Positions 1 through 9,049 of a DNA stretch of 64,000 nucleotides are shown one piece after another; the first letter of the stretch is position 1; every line of letters begins with the position of its first letter. The position numbers and the translations under genes are program-made. This DNA comes from an uncultured Selenomonadales bacterium (GTDB lineage Bacteria > Bacillota > Negativicutes > Selenomonadales > Selenomonadaceae), in NCBI GenBank assembly GCA_946408355.1, contig CAMJRX010000003.1, positions 23,370 to 87,369 of the forward strand. Reading direction: 5' to 3'. Under the pieces are notes generated by a model. That model did no database searches. It was not told the origin of the DNA and saw nothing but the letters and a program-made list of their open reading frames with translations.

Positions 1-554
1 AATTCGTCGCGGAAGAAACGGAACAAAATTCTGTAGCCGCGACGCTAGAAAAAATTTTGGACTTGCAACAAAAAAATTCGCGGCAATTAGTTCAAAGCCT
101 GCGCGAGAATGTAAACTTTCAAAATCAAGTACGGCGCGGTATGCAACAAGAACTTGACGCCTTGAAAGAACAACAGCGCGGCGAACAGTTCACGCCGATT
201 TTAAAATCAATCGCAACGGTCTGCGTAGAGTATAGAAAAATGTTAACGGACGAATCCATTTCAAGACGAACGCGACGGACGCTTAAATTACTTTTCGACG
301 AACTGGAAGAAATTTTATCGGAGTATGACGCAGAAATTTTTACGTCGGAAATCGGCGAGCCGCGTCGACCATTACTAACTAAAATCGTCAACATCGTCGC
401 GACTAGCAATAAAAATTTGCACAACACCATAGCTAAAAGCCGCCGTCCTGGAGTTATTCGCAACGGGCGGACACTTTATCGCGAATTCGTCGACGTTTAT
501 GTTTACGACAGCAACGATGGTGGTAGAAAATCCGAATTAGTACGCAGTGAGTAA
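1..554 (+). CDS. GrpE-like co-chaperone, 5' end truncated by window edge
   Basis: Frame is open from base 3 (…VAEETEQNSVAATLEKILDLQQKN…). Charged helical N-terminus and a GrpE-like C-terminus (NKNLHNTIAKSRRPGVIRNGRTLYREFVDVYVYD). Immediately upstream of an Hsp70 gene. Confidence 0.6.
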   Translation, partial: FVAEETEQNSVAATLEKILDLQQKNSRQLVQSLRENVNFQNQVRRGMQQELDALKEQQRGEQFTPILKSIATVCVEYRKMLTDESISRRTRRTLKLLFDELEEILSEYDAEIFTSEIGEPRRPLLTKIVNIVATSNKNLHNTIAKSRRPGVIRNGRTLYREFVDVYVYDSNDGGRKSELVRSE

Positions 555-569
555 AGGAGAAAAAAATTT

Positions 570-2198
570 ATGAGCACATACGGAATTGATTTGGGCACAA
601 CTTATTCTTGCATAGCGCGTTTGGACTCGAACGGCAACCCCGAAGTTATTCGCAACAACGAAGACGACAGCAACACCGTCGCCAGCGTAGTTTTTTTTGA
701 GAACGAAAGCAATGTAATTGTCGGGCAGGCGGCTAAGGAAAATATTGAGACTGACGGCGACCGCGTTGTACAATTTGTTAAGCGGGAAATTGGCAAACGT
801 GATACCCGCACTTACGAATTTGACGGCAAAACTTATACGCCTGTGGAGATTAGTGCATTGATTTTGACGCGGCTAAAAAATTTGGTTGAATCGCAAGGCG
901 GCACGATTGAAGACGTTGTTATAACTGTTCCCGCTTACTTTGGACTTGAGGAACGCTCTGCGACAAAACAGGCGGGTGAACTTGCCGGACTTCACGTTTT
1001 GAGCTTGATTAACGAACCGACTGCGGCGGCTTTGAGCTATTGCGCCCGTCAATTTCAAGAGGACAGAACAGTTTTAGTTTACGACTTGGGCGGCGGAACT
1101 TTCGACGTAACTGTTTTAAAAATGTCGATGACGCAAAATAATTCTGGGCGCGACGTTCAAAAAATTACGGTGCTTGCCACTGACGGCGACGATAGGCTCG
1201 GCGGTAAAGACTGGGACGATAAACTTTATAATCACATTTTGCACGCCTGTTGCGACGATAACGGCTTGACGCCCGAAGAAATCGAAGCTGAAACGCGGCA
1301 AGATATTCGCTCCAAAGTCGAGGAGGCTAAACGTAAACTTAGCAAGAAACAATCCGCAAAAGTTCGTATCGACGTTAACGGCTCGCGCACCGAAGTTGTT
1401 ATCAAGCGCACGGATTTTGAGCAGATGACTTCAGACCTCGTTGCAAAGACAATGGGCTATATTGATAAAACGTTGGATAAAGTTCCCGCTGAGGCGATTG
1501 ATACCGTTCTTTTAGTTGGCGGCTCAACTTATATGCCGATGATAATTAATGCAGTTGAGGAAAAATTTCCCGGCAAAGTTCAACAACACGACCCTGACCA
1601 AGCAGTTGCAAAGGGCGCGGCGATTTACGCAAGCATGTTGGTTGAGGAAGTCGGCTCGTTGTCCGCGCAGGGCGATGAAACTTCCGGCGGCGAAGTTGCT
1701 CAAGCTGAACAACTTACCTCGAAATTTACCGTTGAAGATCAAACGCCGCGTTCGTTCGGTCCTGGTGTCGTCGACATGAACGGCGCAAAGCATAAATACG
1801 TTTTGGAGAATTTTATAAAAATCGGCGAGAAAATGCCTGCCGTGTTCACGAAAACTTATTATCCGCTCGAAGACAATCAAGAACTCGTTCGCCTGCGCGC
1901 CTTTGAAAATATGTCAACCGACGACACATTAATTCCCTGCGTCGACGAGGACGGCAACCCGCAAGCCACCGACCCCGCGCACAACGTTAAACTTTTGGGC
2001 GAACTTATCGTTAACTTACCGCCCAATACCAGCCGTGACACGCCGATTAAAGTTACGTTTAAAGTTGATGCGTCGGGCGTACACGTCGAGGCGGTTAACA
2101 CCAAAACTAATGAGACTTTTGAAACTTTCCTGCGCACCGAAAGCGATATTGACGTTGAGGGCAGTGCCGTTCACCAACTTAGAATTTCCGCTGACTAA
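570..2198 (+). CDS. Hsp70-family protein (DnaK-like, short C-terminus)
   Basis: MSTYGIDLGTTYSCIARLD, VYDLGGGTFDVTVL, LLVGGSTYMPMI; 542 aa, shorter than canonical DnaK. Confidence 0.95.
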   Translation: MSTYGIDLGTTYSCIARLDSNGNPEVIRNNEDDSNTVASVVFFENESNVIVGQAAKENIETDGDRVVQFVKREIGKRDTRTYEFDGKTYTPVEISALILTRLKNLVESQGGTIEDVVITVPAYFGLEERSATKQAGELAGLHVLSLINEPTAAALSYCARQFQEDRTVLVYDLGGGTFDVTVLKMSMTQNNSGRDVQKITVLATDGDDRLGGKDWDDKLYNHILHACCDDNGLTPEEIEAETRQDIRSKVEEAKRKLSKKQSAKVRIDVNGSRTEVVIKRTDFEQMTSDLVAKTMGYIDKTLDKVPAEAIDTVLLVGGSTYMPMIINAVEEKFPGKVQQHDPDQAVAKGAAIYASMLVEEVGSLSAQGDETSGGEVAQAEQLTSKFTVEDQTPRSFGPGVVDMNGAKHKYVLENFIKIGEKMPAVFTKTYYPLEDNQELVRLRAFENMSTDDTLIPCVDEDGNPQATDPAHNVKLLGELIVNLPPNTSRDTPIKVTFKVDASGVHVEAVNTKTNETFETFLRTESDIDVEGSAVHQLRISAD

Positions 2199-2213
2199 TT
2201 TGGAGGCGCGGCG

Positions 2214-2492
2214 ATGAAATATTTTTTCTCGGAGATTAACGAAATTACTTTAACTTTCAGCGACATACAAGCCACCCGCGACGGCATGGAGTTTATAAAA
2301 ATTTATTTTGAGTGCCCCAACGAAAACGGCTTTAACTTTTTGGAATCTACTTTGCCGACGCTTAACGTTAAAAATTCTTACGGTTTCAGCAAAGATGAGA
2401 CTGCGCGGCTTTTGGATTATGCGCGGACGAATTCTTTTCTGATTTGGGAAATTGCTCGTGAGGAGGCAGGAAAAATTGCCGCAAGTGTGTAG
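2214..2492 (+). CDS. small hypothetical protein upstream of DUF4160 protein
   Basis: 92-aa ORF with RBS-like GGAGG; its 3' end overlaps the DUF4160 ORF. Confidence 0.65.
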   Translation: MKYFFSEINEITLTFSDIQATRDGMEFIKIYFECPNENGFNFLESTLPTLNVKNSYGFSKDETARLLDYARTNSFLIWEIAREEAGKIAASV

Positions 2493-2724
2493 ATTGCTCG
2501 GTTATCTGATTTTCTTTTGGTCGAACGAAAATAACGAACCGATTCATGTTCACGTTTGCAAGAGCAAGCCTTCCGCTGACGCAACCAAAATTTGGATAGA
2601 GGACGTGCCGCGCTTGGAGCATAACAAAAGCCAAATTCCTGCCAAAGATTTAAACCGAATTATGCAATGGCTCGCGGCAAATAAAAATTTTGTCGTAGAT
2701 AAATGGATTGAACATTTCAAATAA
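2476..2724 (+). CDS. DUF4160 domain protein
   Basis: MPQVCRLLGYLIFFWSNENNEPIHVHVCKSKPSADATKIW; TTG start after GAGGAGG, overlapping the upstream gene. Confidence 0.75.
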   Translation: MPQVCRLLGYLIFFWSNENNEPIHVHVCKSKPSADATKIWIEDVPRLEHNKSQIPAKDLNRIMQWLAANKNFVVDKWIEHFK

Positions 2725-2761
2725 GCGGCAGCATTGTCGACGATAGGAAGGAGTTTTTATC

Positions 2762-3040
2762 ATGAAACGAATTAAAAATACACGGCGCAAACCTTTACCC
2801 GAACCAAAGCTTATCAAAGAGCCGATAACTTTTTCGCCGCTTGAGTGGGATTATTTCGTTGAAGAAGTTAAAATGCGCGGCATTGATAAGTTCGACCATT
2901 GAATTAACAACGCAAAATTTCTCGCTAAACTTGACCATTCTGCCGCCTCTGAATATTGTGTTGTCGCTACAATGGATGAATTAAATGCAATGGCTAACGG
3001 CGCAACGATTGAGGAACTCGGAGGCATTGTCAATGAGTAA
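2762..3040 (+). pseudogene. putative antitoxin partner of YoeB, interrupted by in-frame TGA at 2900-2902
   Basis: MKRIKNTRRKPLPEPKLIKEPITFSPLEWDYFVEEVKMRGIDKFDH[TGA]INNAKFLAKLDHSAASEYCVVATMDELNAMANGATIEELGGIVNE*; stop overlaps the toxin start (ATGAGTAA). Confidence 0.6.
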
Positions 3041-3311
3041 AATTTCTTTCGAGGACGACGGCTGGCTCCATTATTATCTTTATTGACAAATGCAAGACCG
3101 TAAAACTTTGCGCCGAATCAATCAACTTTTGCAAAGCATAGAACGCGACGGCGCGTTAAACGGTATCGGCAAGCCCAAAAAACTTAAACATCAAGATGCC
3201 TATTCTCGACGCATTGACGACGCTAACCGACTTATTTATAAAGTTGACGGCGACGAGACGATTGTTTTATCTTGCAAGAAATCATTACGAGGACAAATAA
3301 TTTATGATTAA
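3033..3311 (+). pseudogene. yoeB: YoeB-family (Txe/YoeB) mRNA-interferase toxin, in-frame TGA at 3084-3086
   Basis: DDGWLHYYLY[TGA]QMQDRKTLRRINQLLQSIERDGALNGIGKPKKLKHQDAYSRRIDDANRLIYKV; YoeB pattern with TGA at the usual W of the YW motif. Confidence 0.8.
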
Positions 3312-3981
3312 GCTTTACGATACGAGCGGCAACGGTTATATCGTGGTCGAAGTTAGCGAATTTTATTGCAATGATTATCACGCGTACTTCGCCAAAACCG
3401 GCAAGGATACTTATCTGCGCGACTTCGCCGAGCTGTTTTATACCGTTCAAGATATGCAAAAAGGAAGTCAACCAACCGACGACGGCAATTTACTTTTGAC
3501 GCCGGAAGAAAAAGACGAACTGATTGCGAAAAATCCCGCCGCTGAAAAATGGATTCGTCCGTTTTTGGGCGCAAAGGAATTTATTCAAAATATCCCGCGC
3601 TATTGTCTGTGGCTTGAGGATTGTCCGCCAAATGAATTGCGCAAAATGCCGCTCGTATATCAGCGCGTGGAAAAAGTTCGCGAATTCCGTTTGGCAAGCA
3701 AAAAAGCCGCAACTCGTCGCGACTCCGCTACGTCCTGGCTTTTTCAAGAACGACGCCAGCCTAAGACCGATTATCTTTTGGTGTCGTGTGTAAGTTCTGA
3801 ACTCCGCTAATATATTCCGATTGGTTGTATTTCAAGTAACGTTATCTGTAGCGACGCAAATCATATAGTTATGGCGGCTTACGACTTCTCAAAAAACATG
3901 ACGGAAGCGCAAATGAAAGTTGCCTTCCTAAACATATATCAACGCTTGAAAAATTTTGACGAACTTTATAAATCGATTTGA
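3304..3981 (+). pseudogene. chimeric remnant of a class I SAM-dependent DNA methyltransferase (Type IIG/MmeI-like C-terminal region)
   Basis: DMQKGSQPTDDGNLLLTPEEKDELIAKNPAAEKWIRPFLGAKEFIQNIPRYCLWLEDCPPNELRKMPLVYQRVEKVREFRLASKKAATRRDSATSWLFQERRQPKTDYLLV is typical of the specificity part. In-frame TAA at 3808, then YIPIGCISSNVICSDANHIV joined directly to MAAYDFSKNMTEAQMKVAFLNIYQRL, with the intervening segment missing. Confidence 0.75.
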
Positions 3982-4001
3982 ATTTCGGAGGAGGGTTAAA
4001 T

Positions 4002-7000
4002 TTGGCTAAACGAAATATTTTTGAAATGCTCGGTTTGGAATTTGATCCTCCCGACAACGTGAAAAAAATTCGCGCCGCCTATGAGGCTTGGAAAAAACGG
4101 TTGACGACTGAGCAAAATACAATGGTTGACCCGACGAGATTAGCGGAAATACGTTCGGAATTGCAAATGGACGATTACATTGCGCTGACGATTGACAACC
4201 CGCGATTTCGACAGCAGGCGGCGGAGTCTTTAAAGCGTCAACGTATAGAGGAATTGCGGCTTTATATCGACTTACAGCGAGGCAATACGCAGGGCACGTT
4301 GCAAGTTAATCAATCGCAAATTCGGCAGATACGCGACAAGTTGCGACTAAGTCCGGCGACGATTGAGGCGACGTATAAAGAACAGGGCTTTGAGATAAAA
4401 CCGGCGAAGACCGCGCAGAAAATTTTGGCGACGCTGAATAATTTTTTCCTGAATGATTCGGTAATGGATGAGTTGCGGAAAAATTTTGCGGCTTTCCAAC
4501 TTGTCCCCGATGAAAAAAATTTCGCGTGGTCTGCAAATGTTCACGACCTCTACGAGCTTGCATTTTATATCGAGAATCAAATTGAGCCGTCGCCAGATTT
4601 TTATCGCCGCCACCCGACTGACGACTTGCGAGAAATTTTCCGTGAAGCCGCCAAAAAAGTTTCCGCGCCAATTCCGCAGTGGCAATCGATTAAAGCTCTT
4701 ATAAATCTTGCGCAGACTCAAGTTTTCAACACCGACGACAGCCGCTTTAAATATGACCACTCGTTGAAGATTGAGACGCTTAACGATTTTTTTGCCAAAA
4801 TAAAAGCAGCGCCCGATTTGTTTAAGCACGACAATTATTTTGCTGACAACTGTATAAATCGAATTCAGCGCACGTTCCCGAACTTTTTAACATACGAGCA
4901 AAGTGCCGCGCTCTACAACAAGGCGGCGGGCTTGCTGAAAAATCCCTACGAATCGACGGGCGACGCGGGCGAAAATTCTTTTTGTGTGACGTGTGCTAAC
5001 TGTGGAGCCTTTGAAATTTTCCGTACTCGTGAGGAAAGTGAGCGGGCGCATTGCAAAATCTGCGGCGAAAATTTTTTTATCGACTGTCCGAAATGCGGCA
5101 AGAAAATTCCTGCTACTGCTGACCGTTGCACCGTTTGCGACTTTTCTATTGTGGAGTTTAAAAAGTTTTCAAATTACATTGGCGAGGCAAATTCAATGCT
5201 TGACCTCGTGGAGCAAGCCCGCAATGCCGATGAGGACGTTCACATTGTAATGGCGGAAATTATAAAAATTTTGGCTAAAGCTAAGCTCCTCAAGCCCGAA
5301 TCCAACGACTTAAAAAAATTGGAATGGCGCATTAATAAAATTGCCGGCGAACTCAAGCGGCGCGAATTATTTGCTTGGGCTGATAAAAAGTTGCCGAGCT
5401 TGTCGATTGCGCCCGCCAAAGCCGTCAGCGATTGCATTGAGATTTTGCGCAAGATTAAGGACTACAAGCCCGCACTTGACCGATTGAAATTAATTCCGCC
5501 CAAAGCCCCCAGCGCGATTGTCGCCACGCTTAGGGAAAATTATTCGCCCGCCTCAAGTATCGGAAAAATTTCTGTTAAGGCTAAGTCGACAGGCGTTGGC
5601 TCCACCGAGTCGAATTTAATCTGCAACATTTCTTGGCAAGTTCCCGCCGATTTGGGCTTGACTTACACGCTGATAAAAAAAGTTGACGGCGTGCCCAAAA
5701 CTTATCGTGACGGCGAAATTTTGATTGAGAATACCGACCGCCTCGAATTTACGGATTACGACGTTAAACCTGGCGTGCTTTACGGCTACGCGATTTTTTC
5801 TGTGCGACTTGGTACAATTTCCGCGCCGACGACTACGACCGCCGCCCATTACAGCGACCTCGACGAGAAAAAATTAATCGCTAAGACGGAGGACGGCGCA
5901 TGTAAATTTATTTGGCGTTTACCGTCGGAAAATTGTTTAGGCGTGCGGATTTTGCGCAGTGACAGCGCGGGTAAAAGCGTCGTGGTTGCTGACTGTGTGC
6001 AATCGCCCTTCGTGGACAACAGCGTTAAAAATCGCAAGCAATATCAATATCGTCTGCAATGCGTCTACTACGCCGCCGAAGATAATATTTCCAACAACGA
6101 AAAATATTTTGCCCGTCAAAGCTCCGATGAAATTTTGCGCGGCGTGTGGAAGATTGAACGAACTTATAAATACAGTCACGGCTTGACAGTTAGCTTGACG
6201 CCCGAAAAGCCGCCTAAACCTGTTGATAATTTGATTTGCACTGTAAGGAGTGGGCGAGCGGCATTTCATTGGAAATCGACGGGCGATTTTACCATTTGGT
6301 TTAAAGAAGTTGTCAAAGAGTCCGCGCAGATTGATAACAAAGTTTTTGCGTTGGATAAAGTCGACGAAATTTTAGGTAGTGGCGTTGTCTACAAAAAGGC
6401 GGAGAGTTCTGACGAGACTTGCGAATTTGCTTTAAGCGGCGATAATGTTAAAATTGCCGTCATCAGTGCAACGCGGGAATTTGGACTTATAAACGAAATT
6501 ATAACTTGCGCGAATGTCGAGCCGTGCGAGATTGACGCTAACAAAACGCAGATTGACGCGGGCGGCTTGAAACTCGTCTTAAAGAGCGTTCCGGAAAATC
6601 TTTACATGATTCATTACAAAATTAACACGAGCGACGCCGATGAACTTTACGCGACGATTGAGACGGCTAAGGCGCGGCAGATGAATAGAATTTACGCGGC
6701 GAAATATGCGCAGGATACTTTTATTTTGCAGACGCATTTGCCGCCCAAAGAAATTTTTATTACGGTTATAGGCGAGTATAAATTTAGTGATGGAACGTCG
6801 GCTTATTGTGCGCCGAGCACTTTGACTTTGAACAATCGCCCGAAGGAAATTATTTCGTATCGGCTGGAGTGGGGAACGAGCGGACTTTTTAAGAAAGAAA
6901 TTCACGCTAAGGATTGCAAGCTGATAATCGAGAGCAACGCCAAATCTACGCCGAAAATGTCGTTGGTATGTCGAAGTGATGGGCGCATGAATATTGAGGA

Positions 7001-7208
7001 GGGCGATTCGACGACGCGCATATTAGGCACGGTTCGCGCATATCCTGAAGGCTACAGCGGCGGGCGGCTTGAAACTAATCTGCCCAATGAAATTTGGAAA
7101 GAAGTTTCGTCGGGAACCGTCGTCAAGCTCCTCACTTCCAAAGAGGATGAAAAGCGTTTTGAGCTTAAAGCGTCGCGCCCTGATAGTCTTATTGTTCCGA
7201 AGAAGTAG
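4002..7208 (+). CDS. large multidomain protein: J-like/helical N-terminus, zinc ribbons, C-terminal beta (Fn3-like) domains
   Basis: TTG start after GGAGGAGGG; CVTCANCG…CKICG…CPKCGKKIPATADRCTVC ribbons; repeated beta-rich segments such as ISWQVPADLGLTYTLIKKVDG. Confidence 0.7.
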   Translation: MAKRNIFEMLGLEFDPPDNVKKIRAAYEAWKKRLTTEQNTMVDPTRLAEIRSELQMDDYIALTIDNPRFRQQAAESLKRQRIEELRLYIDLQRGNTQGTLQVNQSQIRQIRDKLRLSPATIEATYKEQGFEIKPAKTAQKILATLNNFFLNDSVMDELRKNFAAFQLVPDEKNFAWSANVHDLYELAFYIENQIEPSPDFYRRHPTDDLREIFREAAKKVSAPIPQWQSIKALINLAQTQVFNTDDSRFKYDHSLKIETLNDFFAKIKAAPDLFKHDNYFADNCINRIQRTFPNFLTYEQSAALYNKAAGLLKNPYESTGDAGENSFCVTCANCGAFEIFRTREESERAHCKICGENFFIDCPKCGKKIPATADRCTVCDFSIVEFKKFSNYIGEANSMLDLVEQARNADEDVHIVMAEIIKILAKAKLLKPESNDLKKLEWRINKIAGELKRRELFAWADKKLPSLSIAPAKAVSDCIEILRKIKDYKPALDRLKLIPPKAPSAIVATLRENYSPASSIGKISVKAKSTGVGSTESNLICNISWQVPADLGLTYTLIKKVDGVPKTYRDGEILIENTDRLEFTDYDVKPGVLYGYAIFSVRLGTISAPTTTTAAHYSDLDEKKLIAKTEDGACKFIWRLPSENCLGVRILRSDSAGKSVVVADCVQSPFVDNSVKNRKQYQYRLQCVYYAAEDNISNNEKYFARQSSDEILRGVWKIERTYKYSHGLTVSLTPEKPPKPVDNLICTVRSGRAAFHWKSTGDFTIWFKEVVKESAQIDNKVFALDKVDEILGSGVVYKKAESSDETCEFALSGDNVKIAVISATREFGLINEIITCANVEPCEIDANKTQIDAGGLKLVLKSVPENLYMIHYKINTSDADELYATIETAKARQMNRIYAAKYAQDTFILQTHLPPKEIFITVIGEYKFSDGTSAYCAPSTLTLNNRPKEIISYRLEWGTSGLFKKEIHAKDCKLIIESNAKSTPKMSLVCRSDGRMNIEEGDSTTRILGTVRAYPEGYSGGRLETNLPNEIWKEVSSGTVVKLLTSKEDEKRFELKASRPDSLIVPKK

Positions 7209-7270
7209 GTAATTAGGTTAAGAGGTTATTAGAACTAATTCCCTAATTACCTCTTAACCTATTTCCCTAA
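7207..7270. repeat. 8-bp periodic inverted repeat array, copy A
   Basis: TAGGTAAT TAGGTTAA GAGGTTAT TAGAACTA ATTCCCTA ATTACCTC TTAACCTA TTTCCCTA; begins in the stop codon of the upstream gene. Confidence 0.75.
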
Positions 7271-7295
7271 AAATCGACCGAAGGGAGATTTTTCA

Positions 7296-8444
7296 ATGTT
7301 TAGCAAGTCGGCGGCAATTTGTCCGCACTGTCTAAGGGAATTAAAATTGAGCGGCATGAAATTTTACTGTGTCCCCGACGAAGACAATCGCCACGAAGTT
7401 AAGCTGTCGTTCACCGATAAATTTAGAGGGCGGCTCCCCGTCTGCAAAAGAAAATTCTGCAGGAATCACGGCTTGACGATTCGCGAGGCAGCTTGCAAGC
7501 ATTGTGGAGAACCGCTCCCGCCGCAACTTTTATTCCACGATAAATATTTAAGTTTCTGCGCGGTCGGCGTGTCTGGTGCGGGCAAGTCAAGCTACATGAC
7601 GACGCTTTTACACGAGCTAAAATATTCGGGGTTGCCGTGGATTTTGCAAGCAATGGACGTGGATACGACACGGCGGGCACAACTCAACGAACAATACGTT
7701 TACGAGGAACGGCATTGCTTGAGAGGAACGGAGGCGGGCGTTTCACCTAAGCCACAACTTTGGACGATTATGGACAATTCAGTTAAGGGCGAAAAAATTC
7801 CAACATACGCGCTAACAATTTACGACGGCGCGGGCGAAGATTGCGAACGCATTGATTATACGCCGCTGGACGCAAAGATAAGCCGTTACTTGTCAGGCGC
7901 AAGAATGTTGTTGATAATGTTCGACCCGTTGTTATTGTCAAGCGTGCGCGTGGAGCTTTCCAGAGAAACTTTGAACTCCTCAATGGCGACCGAACGTCAA
8001 ACGAGTGCGCCGGGAAATATGGTTAACATGGTGAATTCGTTGGCAAATTATATCCGCCGCAACTGCAACATTCCGCCTGGCAAAAAGATTGACCGCCGCG
8101 CCGCCGTCGTCTTAACCAAACTTGACGCATTAACCGAAATGCTTAACGGTTTTTCTTCCGGCTCAACGATTCTTAAAGAAAGTCCTCACGTACAAAATCG
8201 CGGCTTCGTCGAATCTGATAGCGTAATGGTTGACTTGGAAATACGCGATTGGCTAACACGGCAGGGCGAAACGGCTTTTCTCGGCGCGATTGATGCAAAT
8301 TTTAAAGACGTGCGAGTTTTCGGAGTGTCAAGTTTTGGACGTCCGCCTGATTCTCGTAAACGTCTTGCCAAAATTCGACCGCACAGAGTTTTAGATCCGT
8401 TAATGTGGATGCTTGCCAGCGAAGGCATTATCCCGACGATTTAA
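7296..8444 (+). CDS. zinc-ribbon plus P-loop GTPase-like protein (resembles double-GTPase/TRAFAC conflict-system GTPases)
   Basis: N-terminal CPHC and CKHCG cysteine pairs; Walker A GVSGAGKSSY; TIYDGAGED; late VVLTKLDAL (NKxD-like). Confidence 0.65.
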   Translation: MFSKSAAICPHCLRELKLSGMKFYCVPDEDNRHEVKLSFTDKFRGRLPVCKRKFCRNHGLTIREAACKHCGEPLPPQLLFHDKYLSFCAVGVSGAGKSSYMTTLLHELKYSGLPWILQAMDVDTTRRAQLNEQYVYEERHCLRGTEAGVSPKPQLWTIMDNSVKGEKIPTYALTIYDGAGEDCERIDYTPLDAKISRYLSGARMLLIMFDPLLLSSVRVELSRETLNSSMATERQTSAPGNMVNMVNSLANYIRRNCNIPPGKKIDRRAAVVLTKLDALTEMLNGFSSGSTILKESPHVQNRGFVESDSVMVDLEIRDWLTRQGETAFLGAIDANFKDVRVFGVSSFGRPPDSRKRLAKIRPHRVLDPLMWMLASEGIIPTI

Positions 8445-8456
8445 GGAGTGATTCCT

Positions 8457-9044
8457 TTGAAAAAATTTTTAGCTGTATTCTTTGCAATAATTTTGTTGAC
8501 GACGACCGCTCAAGCCGCTGAACCCGTGCGCATTGCCCGTTTGCCAATAATTTTTCAACGCGCAATCCCCGACAATGATACTTGCGCCGAACTCGAAACT
8601 ATTCTTTCTCGCGCAGTTCACATTCCGCTAAACGGAACTTTACAGCTCGTTGAATATTTGCCGCCAAAAAATTCTGCGAAAGTTTTAGGCGACATGTGGC
8701 AAGATATGCGCACCAAAAATAAAAAGGCGAAACTCCAAGACGCAATGCGCCCGCTCGCCCAAAAACTTAACGCAGATATTATTGTTTGCCCCGTTCTAAA
8801 TCAGTACAGCCAATACGTCGCAATTTCTTCTAGTTGGAGTGGCGAAAATTATATGGTAAGCAATGTTCGCTTTGAATTGATTGTTTACGACCGCCGCACC
8901 GACGAATTGATTGACAAAAAAGCCTCACAGATTTACAACGATTCATACAGCCTGCGCGGCACGGCGTCTTTCCTGTCAAAAATTTGTTTAGATAGAGTTA
9001 TTGAGAGTACTAAATTACGTCAACGCATAATTGCCATAAGGTAG
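8457..9044 (+). CDS. secreted/periplasmic protein of unknown function
   Basis: MKKFLAVFFAIILLTTTAQA signal peptide; TTG start downstream of AAGGAG. Confidence 0.6.
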   Translation: MKKFLAVFFAIILLTTTAQAAEPVRIARLPIIFQRAIPDNDTCAELETILSRAVHIPLNGTLQLVEYLPPKNSAKVLGDMWQDMRTKNKKAKLQDAMRPLAQKLNADIIVCPVLNQYSQYVAISSSWSGENYMVSNVRFELIVYDRRTDELIDKKASQIYNDSYSLRGTASFLSKICLDRVIESTKLRQRIIAIR

Positions 9045-9049
9045 AAATT

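Noticed and set aside
2762-3311. Whole-genome use of TGA as Trp (genetic code 4)
   Set aside because: Many intact genes in the window end in TGA (for example the HNH gene and greA), and Trp is encoded by TGG throughout, so genome-wide recoding is not supported.
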